From contig CAWKDW010000005.1 of assembly GCA_963848475.1 (NCBI GenBank), forward strand, positions 1-64,000: a DNA stretch of 64,000 nt, given 5' to 3'. The stretch is from Solirubrobacter sp963848475 (lineage in GTDB: Bacteria > Actinomycetota > Thermoleophilia > Solirubrobacterales > Solirubrobacteraceae). A program made the position numbers and the translations under genes. Positions 8,147-16,694 of the stretch are shown piece after piece (position 1 is the first letter of the stretch; the number at the start of each line of letters is the position of its first letter). Under the pieces are notes generated by a model. That model was given only the letters and a program-made list of their open reading frames with translations. It was not told the origin of the DNA and did not search any database.

Positions 8147-8405
8147 ATGGACATGACGGCCAATCTGGACACTGATCTGCTCAAGCCCACCGAGGTCGCA
8201 GCGCGTCTACGCGTCTCGCGCTCCTGGGTCTACGAGGCCGCGAAGGAGGGCCGGATACCGAGCGTGCGACTCGGCGGCCCGGAGGGTCCGCTGCGGTTCC
8301 TTATGCACGAAGGTCGACGCCTGGCTCGAACGAGCGCGAAGCGCATGGCTTCCTGGCGAACCGACAGCAGTCGACGCGTCGGGCGGCCGGCCCGCCCCGC
8401 CCGTG
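8147..8405 (+). pseudogene. Excisionase-type helix-turn-helix protein, frameshifted
   Basis: Residues from ATG 8147 (LLKPTEVAARLRVSRSWVYE, AAKEGRIPSVRLGGPEGPLRF) are the MerR-like winged HTH of excisionases and phage AlpA-type regulators. The expected ending VDAWLERARSAWLPGEP is present but in another frame, so one base is lost or gained near 8305. The true end is uncertain because the corrected frame stays open to 8678, antisense to the antitoxin gene. In integrative elements this protein steers integrase towards excision. A partial integrase lies 750 bases further on. Confidence 0.65.
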
Positions 8406-8430
8406 ACCGCTCAACTGTCGATCAAAGCGA

Positions 8431-8757
8431 TTACCGGCGATCGGTCGTGCCGAGCAGCGTTTCGCGCTCGCCGTCCGGGAACCGCGCGACAAGTTCGAGT
8501 TCGCCGCCGAGCGCCGCGACGTAGCGCTGCAACGTCGACACGCGCACGTCGTCCTCCCGCTCGATGCGGGAGACGTTCGGCCGGCTCGTGCCGAGATGCG
8601 CCGCGACTTGCTCTTGCGTCACCCCGCGTCGCTCGCGCAACTCGTGCAGGGCAATCTCCAGTTCGATCGCGCGCTTGATCGACGCGACGCGATCGGATCT
8701 GGGCGGGCGGCGACGACGAAGCTCATCGGCGCTGGTCAGCTTCGGGCGATCGGTCAT
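8431..8757 (-). CDS. higA: HigA-like XRE-family antitoxin
   Basis: The 108-residue protein has a Cro/C1-type helix-turn-helix at about 46-68 (RGVTQEQVAAHLGTSRPNVS), preceded by a basic N-terminal arm and followed by STLQRYVAALGGELELVARF, the usual dimerisation tail. The start at 8757 overlaps the toxin stop by four bases (ATGA), the toxin-first order typical of HigBA. It should neutralise HigB and repress the shared promoter, whose operator is probably the inverted repeat at 9101-9141. Confidence 0.8.
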   Translation of the reverse strand: MTDRPKLTSADELRRRRPPRSDRVASIKRAIELEIALHELRERRGVTQEQVAAHLGTSRPNVSRIEREDDVRVSTLQRYVAALGGELELVARFPDGERETLLGTTDRR

Positions 8758-9100
8758 GAAGAGTCCTCTCGCAGCGAATTGAGGTGCGCGTCCAGCAGAT
8801 CGTCGGCGAGCGGAATGTTCCGCTCGTACCAGCCCGTCCAGTCGTCGCGCTTGTCGCCGCCGACGAGCACGATCGCCTGGCGCAGCGGGTCGAACGCGAA
8901 CAGCGCCCTCATCGAACCGGCCCGCAGCTCCTTCATGTTCGGATGACGGCTGCCGTGGATGGGTCGACGACCGGGCGCCCAAGTCCCGGGCCGTGTTCTT
9001 CGAGGAGTTCGATGCGGGCCATGATCGAGTCGTAGGCGTCGTCGCCGAGGCGCATCACCCAGTCCTCGGCGAACGCGGTGAAGTAGACGTCGTTGGGCAT
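8754..9100 (-). CDS. higB: HigB-like (RelE/Gp49 family) toxin, one frameshift
   Basis: The N-terminal half (MPNDVYFTAFAEDWVMRLGD, RIELLEEHGPGLGRP) and C-terminal half (IHGSRHPNMKELRAGSMRAL, FAFDPLRQAIVLVGGDK, WYERNIPLADDLLDAHL) together make one complete phage-derived Gp49/HigB mRNA interferase of about 115 residues. They are in different frames joined near 8965-8975, so a single indel separates them; this could be a sequence error or an inactivated toxin. The basic SRH...KELR region and FAFDP strand are hallmarks of the family. It overlaps higA by four bases. Confidence 0.7.
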
Positions 9101-9141
9101 CAGCGTAATGAGTACGTTACCGAAATGCAATCATTACGCTG
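9101..9141. promoter_or_regulatory. 11-bp inverted repeat, probable HigBA operator
   Basis: CAGCGTAATGA (9101-9111) and TCATTACGCTG (9131-9141) are exact reverse complements separated by 19 bases. The repeat lies directly at the start of higB and covers the stop codon of the integrase fragment. Position and symmetry fit autoregulation by a dimeric XRE antitoxin; no ribosome site lies between it and the toxin start. Confidence 0.6.
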
Positions 9142-9466
9142 CGTGGCGGTTGCCACTCGCAGCGATCAACGCCTCGGTCCGCGCGGCCGCCTCGCGCATG
9201 TACGACGTCTCCAGGTGTCCGTGGTGCTCCTCGGTCGTCGTGATCGAGCGATGCCCGAGCTGGCGCTGCACGAAGATCAGCGGGTGGCCCGTGGCGAGCC
9301 AGGCGGTCGCGGCCGTGTGCCGCAGCGAGTGCAGCGGCATGTCCCGGAGGCCGGCGTCCTCCAGCGCCCACTCGTGCCAGTCATGCGCGGTCTTGCGGCT
9401 CGGCGGGATCGGCTCGGTGCGCGCCGAGTAGCGGCGACGGCGTGGGGGAGCCCACAGGAAGACCCA
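9134..9466 (-). pseudogene. C-terminal piece of a tyrosine integrase, catalytic Tyr replaced
   Basis: The recognisable part is the end of a phage-type tyrosine recombinase: HSLRHTAATAWLATGHPLIF (His-x-x-Arg), then RQLGHRSITTTEEHHGHLE. The nucleophilic Tyr expected in the last motif (family form xYGHL) is His here (codon at 9221-9223), a one-base change. The core-binding domain and first catalytic Arg are missing; upstream sequence runs into a hairpin and a tRNA-Leu fragment. The protein cannot be an active recombinase. A matching N-terminal piece on the same strand lies at 17432-17756. Confidence 0.75.
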
Positions 9467-9469
9467 GCC

Positions 9470-9493
9470 AAAGCCCCGCAAGAGCGGGGCTTT
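9470..9493 (-). terminator. 10-bp hairpin, rho-independent terminator form
   Basis: AAAGCCCCGC (9470-9479) and GCGGGGCTTT (9484-9493) pair perfectly around a 4-base loop. It sits just downstream of the tRNA-Leu fragment on the minus strand, in the place where the intact tRNA-Leu also has its terminator. Confidence 0.7.
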
Positions 9494-9499
9494 CGGTGA

Positions 9500-9552
9500 T
9501 GCGCCGAAGAGGGCTCGAACCTCCACCCGGTTATCCCGGACCAGGCCTCAAC
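9500..9552 (-). repeat. Partial tRNA-Leu 3' copy, putative attachment site
   Basis: These 53 bases match 26721-26774, the 3' part of the tRNA-Leu gene from the anticodon loop to the discriminator base, with one substitution and one missing base; similarity stops abruptly at 9553. Both copies have the same orientation. A duplicated tRNA 3' end is the usual scar of tRNA-targeted integration, so this is read as the distal att site of the island ending at 26805. Confidence 0.8.
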
Positions 9553-9774
9553 ATTGCCGGTCAAGCCGTCGGACGGTGCCGAGCCGTGCTGTAGAGCCAT
9601 TTTCTGTCCGGCGCTTGAACGATTTGGAACGTATTTGACATCCCGACCGGTGTCACGCAGAGTGTCACGCAATCGACAGGTTGCGGCTCCATTCGCAGCC
9701 ACCGCGGTCGATCGCGGATCGGCTCGACCGTGTCGCGATGTCTCACTGTGTCGGATGCGGGCCGCCGCCGAGCG

Positions 9775-9809
9775 AAGTATATATACGAATTTGGTCAGCG
9801 TATATACTT
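9775..9809. promoter_or_regulatory. AT-rich inverted repeat before vapB, probable operator/promoter
   Basis: AAGTATATATACG (9775-9787) faces CGTATATACTT (9799-9809), an imperfect palindrome of TATA-rich halves in otherwise GC-rich DNA, ending 5 bases before the vapB ATG. VapB-type antitoxins bind such repeats at their own promoter. The TATATA runs may double as -10 elements. Confidence 0.6.
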
Positions 9810-9814
9810 ACGGG

Positions 9815-10009
9815 ATGGCAAAGCATCTGGTCGATCTTGACGAGGCGGCGCTTGGCGCGGCTCGCGCTGAGCTTGGGACCACGACGATCAAGGACACGGT
9901 CAATGGTGCCTTGCGGCTAGCTAGCGCGGAGCGCCAGGGCAGTGTCCGGCGCGCGCTTGATGTGCTCGCAAATGCTCATCTTGACGACCGTGCCGACGCG
10001 TGGCGCTGA
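9815..10009 (+). CDS. vapB: VapB-type antitoxin
   Basis: The 64-residue protein reads MAKHLVDLDEAALGAARAEL then GTTTIKDTVNGALRLA, the strand-helix-helix pattern of DUF2191/VapB antitoxins common in actinobacteria, with a charged C-terminal tail (VLANAHLDDRADAWR) that would wrap the toxin. Its stop overlaps the vapC GTG start by 10 bases. It should bind the palindrome just upstream and repress the pair. Confidence 0.85.
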   Translation: MAKHLVDLDEAALGAARAELGTTTIKDTVNGALRLASAERQGSVRRALDVLANAHLDDRADAWR

Positions 10010-10413
10010 CACTTCTGTTGGACACGAGCGTGCTCAAGCGGCTCGGGCAGCCCGCGGTGCGGGCAGTGGTCGAGCCGTTGGCGGCCGCCGCGGAGTTGGG
10101 GCGCGCGAGCATCTGCGATCTCGAGGTGGGCTACTCGGCACGCAACGCCGAGGAGTGGGATCTGCTGGTGGGCGCGCTTGGTGCGTTCGTGCGGGTCGAG
10201 ACGACGGCGGAGCATCTGCGGCGGGCATTACAGGTGCAGCGGTTGCTCGCGGAACGTAGTCAGCGCGGCCGCAAGATCCCGGATCTGCTGATTGCGGCCG
10301 CGGCCGAGCAGCTCGATCTGACGGTGTTGCACTACGACGGCGACTTCGACGCGATCGCCGCAGTGACCGGTCAACGCTGCGAGTGGGTCGTGCCCGCCGG
10401 CAGCGTGCCGTAA
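10000..10413 (+). CDS. vapC: VapC PIN-domain ribonuclease toxin
   Basis: The 137-residue protein carries the PIN-domain acidic residues: Asp8 in LLLDTSVL, Glu42 in CDLEVGYSAR, Asp95 in KIPDLLIAA and Asp113 in HYDGDFD. These coordinate Mg2+/Mn2+ for cleavage of RNA (tRNA or rRNA in characterised VapC; the target here is unknown). Length is standard. It is translated from a GTG inside vapB. The pair sits 260 bases inside the left end of the island, where toxin-antitoxin pairs commonly stabilise mobile elements. Confidence 0.88.
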   Translation: MALTLLLDTSVLKRLGQPAVRAVVEPLAAAAELGRASICDLEVGYSARNAEEWDLLVGALGAFVRVETTAEHLRRALQVQRLLAERSQRGRKIPDLLIAAAAEQLDLTVLHYDGDFDAIAAVTGQRCEWVVPAGSVP

Positions 10414-10669
10414 CGATCGAGGTTCGGCGTTGGCTGCGAGCGCTTCCTCGATGGCTGGTCACCATCTCTGCGTCCGCACCCCCTCGTCGGGCAGCGAGGC
10501 GGCCGACCACGCCGCCGACGACGAGTACCGGCGCCAACACGAACAAGAACTCCATGGCTTGATCGAGGTCCTCGATGAGCATCGCCTGCTGCCGGCGCAG
10601 GTCCAGAGAGCCGGACATCCGGATGTGCAGCGCGTACCGCACGCTGGCGCCAGGCCACCGAGGACCTCG

Positions 10670-10777
10670 CGCGCGATCGCGTACGTCCGGCACTTCTACG
10701 GCCTGGACCCCGAAGACCTCGCGCTCTACCACCTCACCATCGATTCAACCCGCACGCCGCTGGAAGCCTGCGTCGAG
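10670..10777 (+). pseudogene. Fragment of a cytidylate-kinase-like protein
   Basis: Thirty-six residues (RAIAYVRHFYGLDPEDLALY, HLTIDSTRTPLEACVE) match the C-terminal region of cytidylate kinase-like family proteins. The region upstream (10414-10669) has no matching sequence in frame, and an antisense permease relic begins after it. It is a short relic within the island. Confidence 0.5.
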
Positions 10778-10867
10778 CCATCGCCGCGGCCGCCGAATGG
10801 CGCTGAGGAAGGCGCGGATCGCCTGCAGGATGACTCGCCGCACGTTGAACTCCGCCCGCGTCTGCAG

Positions 10868-11505
10868 GGGTGACGCCGCGCAGATAACCGCCCAACGTCG
10901 CCCATGCGCGCTCGCCGATCGCGCCCGCGTCCACCCGGTGCGCGGCCGGGACGAGATCGAGAAGCCATGCGCAGATGCTCCGCCCGTCGTTGAGCAGGAA
11001 GAAGAGCAGCACGTCGGCCAGGGCCAGGCCGGCGATGATCTCCGCGGCGACGGTCGCGCCGCTCACCACGCCGCGCGAGACCTGACCCGCGTTGTCGCGG
11101 ACCTCCTGCTCGGCACGGTCGATCCACGCGTTGATCTGGCTCTCGGACACCCCGAGGGGTCCGTCGGTCAGCCACCGCTGCACGACATCGATGCCGCCGG
11201 CGACGGTTAGGTTCAGGGCGCCGGACTCGTCGACGGTCTGCGGGACGATGATCGCGAGCCCCGCGGCGGCGACGAGCAGCCCCCAACCAGCACCGTCGCC
11301 GCCGCGAGCGCCTCGGACGCGCGCCGGGCCACCAGCCAGCGCACGGCGGGATACAGCAGCGTCGCAAACACCACGGCAAGCTGGAGCGGGAGGACGAGGA
11401 GGCACAGGACGGCCGCGGCCTAGGCGACGGCCGCGACGGCAAGCAGTCGCAGGCAGGTCTCAGAGACCGGCCGCAGCCAGCCGCTCTTCGTTTCGTGGCT
11501 CGGCA
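10868..11505 (-). pseudogene. AI-2E family permease, broken by a stop codon, frameshift and truncation
   Basis: From ATG 11505 the frame reads MPSHETKSGWLRPVSETCLR, LLAVAAVA, then an in-frame TAG (11420-11422), then AAAVLCLLVLPLQLAVVFAT and LLYPAVRWLVARRASEAL, the first helices of AI-2E/PerM transporters. After a frame change it continues GLLVAAAGLAIIVPQTVDES, INAWIDRAEQEVRDNAGQV and AAEIIAGLALADVLLFFLLN to GGYLRGVT, where homology ends; the last ~120 residues with three helices are absent. Stop, frameshift and truncation together make this a true pseudogene. Confidence 0.7.
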
Positions 11506-11683
11506 TGGCGCCAGGCTCGCGCGTCCGCGGGGCCGCGAGCATGGGGTGGGCGCCGCCTCGTACGTGGGGTCGGTGACCGGCGAATGGGTGCAGGACCGCA
11601 TGCTGGGCAGCCGACGAGCCGGGTACGCTCCCGCTCGTGATCGGCGGCTTCGCCCAGACCTTTCGGCAGTAACCGCGCCGGAC

Positions 11684-13947
11684 ATGGCAGCTCAGAACGA
11701 CCGGGCCGACCGTCCGGTCAGCGTCTCTGGGGCCGCGGCTGTCGCCGTGGCCGCGGTCGCCTTCGCCGCAATCGTGGTCGGCTGGTCGGCGGGCGGCGGC
11801 GGCTTCGATGTTTCCTGGGCGCCGAGCTGGGATCTGCGCCTGGCGTTCGAGCTCGACGGCCTCGCCGCGCTCTACGGCCTGCTGGCCGCCGGGATCGGGG
11901 TCCTCGTCTTCCTGTACGCCACGGCCTACGTCCCGCGCCATCTGGCCCACCAGCAGCGCTCGCGGCGCGAGGAGGCGCGGCTGCACGGGGCGATGGTGCT
12001 GTTTTTGGTGTCGATGCTCGGTCTGGTGACGGCGCAGGATCTCATCGTGCTGTTCGTCTTCTGGGATCTGACCGCGGTGGCGTCGTGGCTGCTGATCGGC
12101 TACGACCGCCAGAACCGCGACGCGCGGCTCTCGGCGCTGATGGCGCTGCTGGTGACGGCCGTCTCGGCCGTGCTGATGCTGGTTGGGATCCTGATGTTGC
12201 GCGCGGAGTACGGGACGGTGCAGCTGCCCGAGCTCTTTGCCCTCGCGCAGGAGTCGAGGACGGTGACGGTCGCCGTCGCGCTGATTGCGATCGCGGCGCT
12301 GGCCAAGAGCGCCCAAGTGCCATTTCACTTCTGGCTGCCGCGGGCCATGGCCGCACCGACGCCCGTGTCCGCGTACCTGCACTCGGCGGCGATGGTCGCC
12401 GCCGGCGTCTTCCTGCTCAGCCGGATCCACCCGCTGCTCGCGCTGGACGCCCGGTTGCTCGACGGTCTGATCGTGATCGGGCTGACGTCGATGGCGGTCG
12501 GCGGCCTGCTCGCGCTCGGAGCGCGAGGGTTCAAGCGGATCCTGGCCTATTCGACGATCTCGCAGTACGGCTACGTCGTGACCATGCTCGGCATCGGCGG
12601 GTCCGCGGGTGCGGCCGGCGCGTGCTTCTACGTGCTCGCGCACGCTATGGCCAAGAGCGCGCTGTTCATGACCGCGGGCACGGTGACCGAGGCGACCGGG
12701 GCCAAGGCGCTCGGGGACGTCGGCGGCCTGGCGCGGCGGATGCCGTTGCTCGCGGCAGGCAGCGGGGCGGCCGCGGCTGGGATCGCCGCGTTGCCGCTGA
12801 CGATCGGCTTCTTCAAGGACGAGCTGTTCTTAAGGCGGCGATCGAGCGCAGCAGCCTGCTGGGCATGCTCGCGGTCGTCGGGGCGGGGCTGACGTTCGCG
12901 TACATGGCGCGCCTGTGGACGGGCATCTTCCTCGGCGCCCCGACGGGCGAGCCGGGCCCCGTCGAGCGCCGGCTGGTCTGGCCCGTCGCGGTGCTCGGCG
13001 CGCTCGTCGTGGTCGGCGGAGTCGCCGTCGCTCCCTTCGCCGACCTCGCGCACGCCGCCGCCGTCGTCACCCAGCGCGGTCCGGTCGAGCTCGATCCGGC
13101 CTACCACTTCGACTCGCGCGCCGAGAACCTGATGGCGCTTGGGGCCTACGCCCTGGGGCTCGTCCTCTTCGTGAGCGGACGGCTGCTGGCGGCGCCGTTG
13201 GCTGCCTTCTCGCGTCTGGGTCAGCAACTGGGTCCCGAGCACATCTACGGTGCGAGTCTGCGCGGGCTGAACCGACTCTCGAACCGCCTGCACGACATCG
13301 AGGTGCGCGACCTGCGCTCGCGCCTGGTGGCGGTCGTCGTGCCCGGCGCGGGGCTGGTGGCGCTGGGGGTCGCGGTCACGCCGAGCGACGGCGCCTACCG
13401 GGTCGGTGCGCTCACCGCCGCCGATCTCCCGCTGGTGGTCGCGCTGACGGTCAGCGCGCTCGCGGCGCTGGCGGTGTCGTTCCCGCGCCGCCACCTGTCG
13501 ATCGCGCTCGGGCTGTCCGGGGTTGGCTTCTCGCTGGCGACGACCTACTCGCTGATGGGTGCCCCGGACGTCGCGCTCGTCGCCGTGCTGATCGAGACGA
13601 TCTTTGCCCTGCTGTTCGTGGGCGTGTTCGCGCTGCTGCCCCGCGAAGTGCTGCGCCGCGAGGCGCGGCTGCGCGCGTCGCGCGCCCGCAAGCTCCGTGA
13701 CGCCGCGATCGCGACCGCTTCCGGCGTCGTGACCACGCTCGTCGTGTGGTCGGCCTTCTCGCGCCCGGTGCCGCGCGAGGGGATGGCCGAGCGGCTGTCC
13801 GCGCTCGCGCCGGAGGCTCACGGAAAGGACATCGTCACGGTGATCCTCGCGGACTTCCGCGGGCTCGACACGCTCGTGGAGATCACCGTCGTGGCGGTCG
13901 CGATGCTCGCCGTCGCGCTGCTGCTGCGCGGGAGGCTGCGCTCATGA
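11684..13947 (+). CDS. mnhA: Mrp antiporter subunit A (NuoL-like + MbhD/MbhE), one frameshift
   Basis: MnhA/MrpA is the largest subunit of the Mrp Na+(K+)/H+ antiporter in the cytoplasmic membrane. Residues visible include VLFVFWDLTAVASWLLIGY, AKSAQVPFHFWLPRAMAAPT and YSTISQYGYVVTMLGIGG, the conserved NuoL/antiporter helices, then after a frame change near 12830 (GFFKDELF to KAAIERSSLLG) the second half with MbhD-like (SLMGAPDVALVAVLIETIFA) and MbhE-like ends. Corrected length is about 754 residues, normal for MrpA. ATG 11684 was chosen because the conserved hydrophobic start follows it. A single lost base explains the break, so I annotate a gene rather than a pseudogene. Its stop overlaps mnhB. 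Confidence 0.85.
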
Positions 13948-14378
13948 CGAGTTCGCTGACCCGGATGATCGCGCGCGGGCTCTTGGTCCCGATCCTGGTC
14001 GTGGCCCTGGCCATCCTCGTCAAGGGCTACGCCAACGTCGGCGACGGCTTCGCCGCCGGCGTCGTCGCCGCCCTCGGCGTCTTGCTGCAGGTGGTCGCCT
14101 TCGGGCGCCAGGCGGTCGCGGCCGCGCTGCCGCTGCGGTGGGCGCCGCTGGTCGCGTTGACCGGACTCGCGGTCGGCGTTGCGGTGTTCGCGGCCCCGCT
14201 GTTGCTCGGTGAGGCCCCGCTCCAGCATGCCCCGTCCCCGGGGGTGTCGCCGCTGCACGTCGGCTCGCTGGAGCTGATCACCGCGGTCGTGTTCGACGTC
14301 GGGGTCTTCCTGCTCGTGCTCGGAGCCTCCGTGGCGATCATCGACGCGATCGCCACGCCCGGAGAGGGCGAGCAGTGA
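13944..14378 (+). CDS. mnhB: Mrp antiporter subunit B
   Basis: The 144-residue membrane protein has four hydrophobic segments and the MnhB signature NVGDGFAAGVVAALGVLLQV (family GGGF/GDGF motif after the first helix) and LELITAVVFDVGVFLLVLG. ATG 13944 overlaps the mnhA stop by four bases. It is an obligate part of the hetero-oligomeric Mrp complex together with A, C and D. Confidence 0.88.
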   Translation: MTSSLTRMIARGLLVPILVVALAILVKGYANVGDGFAAGVVAALGVLLQVVAFGRQAVAAALPLRWAPLVALTGLAVGVAVFAAPLLLGEAPLQHAPSPGVSPLHVGSLELITAVVFDVGVFLLVLGASVAIIDAIATPGEGEQ

Positions 14379-14797
14379 ATCCGATCTTCGCGGTGGTCAT
14401 CGGGATCCTCTTCGGCTGCGGCGTCTTCCTGCTGCTCAAGCCCGACCTGTTTCGCGTGATCGCCGGCCTCGTGTTGGTCTCCAACGCGGCGAACCTCACG
14501 CTGATGGCGTCGGGGCTGACGCGTTCCGGGCAGGCGCCGATCCGCCCCCTTGTGGGCAGCGAGCCGGTCGCCGACCCGCTGGTGCAGGCCATGACGCTGA
14601 CGGCGCTCGTGATCGGTTTCGCGGTGACCTCGGTACTGCTGGCGCTGTGTTACGGGGTCTACCGGGCGCGCCACAGCGTGGATCTCGACGAGCTCTCGCG
14701 TGAGGAAGCCGCCGACGCCGCCGCGCTGGAGGCCGGCGAGGCGCCGTTGGACGAGGAGTCCGACTACCACGAGCAGGAAGAGCGGGTCGTGCGATGA
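14375..14797 (+). CDS. mnhC: Mrp antiporter subunit C (NuoK-like)
   Basis: The 140-residue NuoK-like protein has three transmembrane helices, including VVIGILFGCGVFLLLKPDLF and VLVSNAANLTLMASGL, and the segment VADPLVQAMTLTALVIGFAV typical of MnhC. The cytoplasmic tail (residues 100-140) is unusually acidic. It starts at a GTG overlapping the mnhB stop (GTGA) and overlaps mnhD by four bases. Confidence 0.88.
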   Translation: MNPIFAVVIGILFGCGVFLLLKPDLFRVIAGLVLVSNAANLTLMASGLTRSGQAPIRPLVGSEPVADPLVQAMTLTALVIGFAVTSVLLALCYGVYRARHSVDLDELSREEAADAAALEAGEAPLDEESDYHEQEERVVR

Positions 14798-16203
14798 GCC
14801 TGATCGCTGTGCCCCTGTTGTTGCTGTGGCCCGGAGCGATCGTACTCGCGCTGCTCGACGGCCGCCGCCGCGGGGCGGGACTGCTGGCCGTCGCGATCCT
14901 TGCCGCTGCCTTCGTCATGCTCGCCGTGCTGCTCGGATTCGTGGTCGCCCGGGGGCCGCAGGAGATCGTCGCGGGCGGCTGGGCGCCTGACGTCGGCATT
15001 CGCCTGCGCGTCGACGCGCTCGGAGCCGTCTTCGCGGTACTCAGTTGCGGGGTCCTGCTCGCTTCGCTGCTGCAGGCCGTCATCACCGGGATCCACGCCC
15101 GTGCCACCCCGTCGCTGACGCTCTTTATGGCGCTCGGGCTCACCGGCCTGTTCGTCACGGGCGACATCTTCAGCTTCTACGTCTTCTTCGAGCTGGCGAT
15201 GATCTGCGCCTACGCGCTCACCGCGGCGGGCGGCGGCGACCGGCGGGTGCGCGCAGCGTTCACCTTCGCCGTGGTCAACCTGCTCGGCTCGTTCCTGTTC
15301 CTGATCGGGATCGGGGCGCTGTATCGCGCGACGGGGACGCTGGAGATGGCGGCCGTCGCCGAGCAGGCAGCCACGATCGACCCGAACACGGGCCTGCTGA
15401 TCGCGGTGACCTTCTTCGTCGCGTTCGGGATCAAGCTCGGCCTGTTCCCGTTTCACTTCTGGCTTCCCTCGGTGTATCTCGCCGTCGCGCCGCACGTGGC
15501 GGCGATGTTCGCCGGCGCGCTGGCGAACATCGGCACCTACGGCCTGCTGCGCTTCGGCGGGGCGATCCTGCCTGGCGAGCTCGCCCTGAGCTCCGGGGCA
15601 CTGATCGTGATCGGCTCACTGAGTATCGCCTACGGGGCGCTGCAGGCGATCGCTCGCCGTGACACGCGCGAGGTGCTTGCGTACTCGTCGATCGGGCACG
15701 CCGGCTATGTCCTGATCGGGCTGGGTATCGGCGGGCCGATCGGCATCGGCGCGGCGGTCATCTTCTCGATCGCCAACGCGCTCAACAAGACGCTGCTGTT
15801 CCTCGGCAGCGAGTTGCGGGGGCGGCTGGCGGCGACCGCGTTCCTGGTCGGCGTGTTGAGCGTCGCCGGCGTCCCGCCGACCGCGGGCTTCTTCGGCAAG
15901 GCGGCGCTGTTCGACGCGGGGATCGACGCGGGCAGCATCGCCACCGTCGTGCTGCTGTTCGTGGGCGGCGCGCTCTCGTTCGTCTACCTGTTTCAGCTCT
16001 ACCAGCACGATCGCTGGCGCCCGCGCGCCGAGCGTGAGCGCGAGATGCCGACCGGGGCCGCGACACCGGGGCAGCGCGGGGTCGCGCTCGTCGTCGCTGC
16101 GGTCGTGGTCGTGCTCGGCGTGTGGCCCCAGCCGCTGCTGGCGATCGGCGAGCAGGCGGCCGCGGCGATCACCGCCGCTGCGCCCGCGAAGGCGGAGCCG
16201 TGA
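14794..16203 (+). CDS. mnhD: Mrp antiporter subunit D (NuoN/NuoM-like)
   Basis: The 469-residue polytopic protein is a proton-translocating antiporter-like subunit: VTGDIFSFYVFFELAMICAY (conserved Glu), FGIKLGLFPFHFWLPSVYLA (Lys and His in the channel), SIGHAGYVLIGLGIGGP and VAGVPPTAGFFGKAALFDAG. About 14 helices are predicted. No frame break is seen, unlike mnhA. It lies in the middle of the seven-gene operon with four-base overlaps on both sides. Confidence 0.9.
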   Translation: MSLIAVPLLLLWPGAIVLALLDGRRRGAGLLAVAILAAAFVMLAVLLGFVVARGPQEIVAGGWAPDVGIRLRVDALGAVFAVLSCGVLLASLLQAVITGIHARATPSLTLFMALGLTGLFVTGDIFSFYVFFELAMICAYALTAAGGGDRRVRAAFTFAVVNLLGSFLFLIGIGALYRATGTLEMAAVAEQAATIDPNTGLLIAVTFFVAFGIKLGLFPFHFWLPSVYLAVAPHVAAMFAGALANIGTYGLLRFGGAILPGELALSSGALIVIGSLSIAYGALQAIARRDTREVLAYSSIGHAGYVLIGLGIGGPIGIGAAVIFSIANALNKTLLFLGSELRGRLAATAFLVGVLSVAGVPPTAGFFGKAALFDAGIDAGSIATVVLLFVGGALSFVYLFQLYQHDRWRPRAEREREMPTGAATPGQRGVALVVAAVVVVLGVWPQPLLAIGEQAAAAITAAAPAKAEP

Positions 16204-16694
16204 TCCGCGTCGTCACGGCCGCCCTCGGCCTCGGGCTGCTCTACGTGCTGACGCTCGCCAGCACCGACCCCGTGGACCTGGTGATGGGCACCGGCGCCGG
16301 CGCCGTGCTCTTGCTCGCGCTCGGGACCCGCCTGCGCCCCGACGGCGCCGTGAATGCCGCGCCGCTCGCGAGCCGCATCGCCTGGTTTCCGGTCTTCGTC
16401 GGGGCTGTGCTGGTCGACGTCCTCGTGGGCACGTGGGACGTTGCGCTGCGCGTCCTGCACCTGCGAGCGGTCGACCGTCCGGGGCTGATCCGGGTCCCGA
16501 TCGGCGAGCGCTCCGAGCGCGGGATCGCAGTCTCGGCGCTGGCCACGACGCTTTCGCCCGGATCGGTCTTCATCGACGTCGACCGCGATCGCCAGGAGCT
16601 GTTGCTGCACGTCATCGACGCCTCCGATCCCGACGCGTCACGCGCCCGCCTGCAGCGCTTCTACGACCGCTACCAGCGCCGGGTGTTTCCCTGA
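16200..16694 (+). CDS. mnhE: Mrp antiporter subunit E
   Basis: This 164-residue protein starts at GTG 16200 (four-base overlap with mnhD) and has an N-terminal membrane hairpin (LGLGLLYVLTLASTDPVDLV; AWFPVFVGAVLVDVLVG) and a soluble C-terminal domain with AVSALATTLSPGSVFIDVD, the diagnostic MnhE motif. The role within the Mrp complex is structural or in stabilisation (family knowledge). Confidence 0.88.
   Translation: MIRVVTAALGLGLLYVLTLASTDPVDLVMGTGAGAVLLLALGTRLRPDGAVNAAPLASRIAWFPVFVGAVLVDVLVGTWDVALRVLHLRAVDRPGLIRVPIGERSERGIAVSALATTLSPGSVFIDVDRDRQELLLHVIDASDPDASRARLQRFYDRYQRRVFP

Noticed and set aside
11420..12643. 407-codon minus-strand frame
   Set aside because: Antisense to mnhA; composition His/Gln/Arg-rich and no homology.
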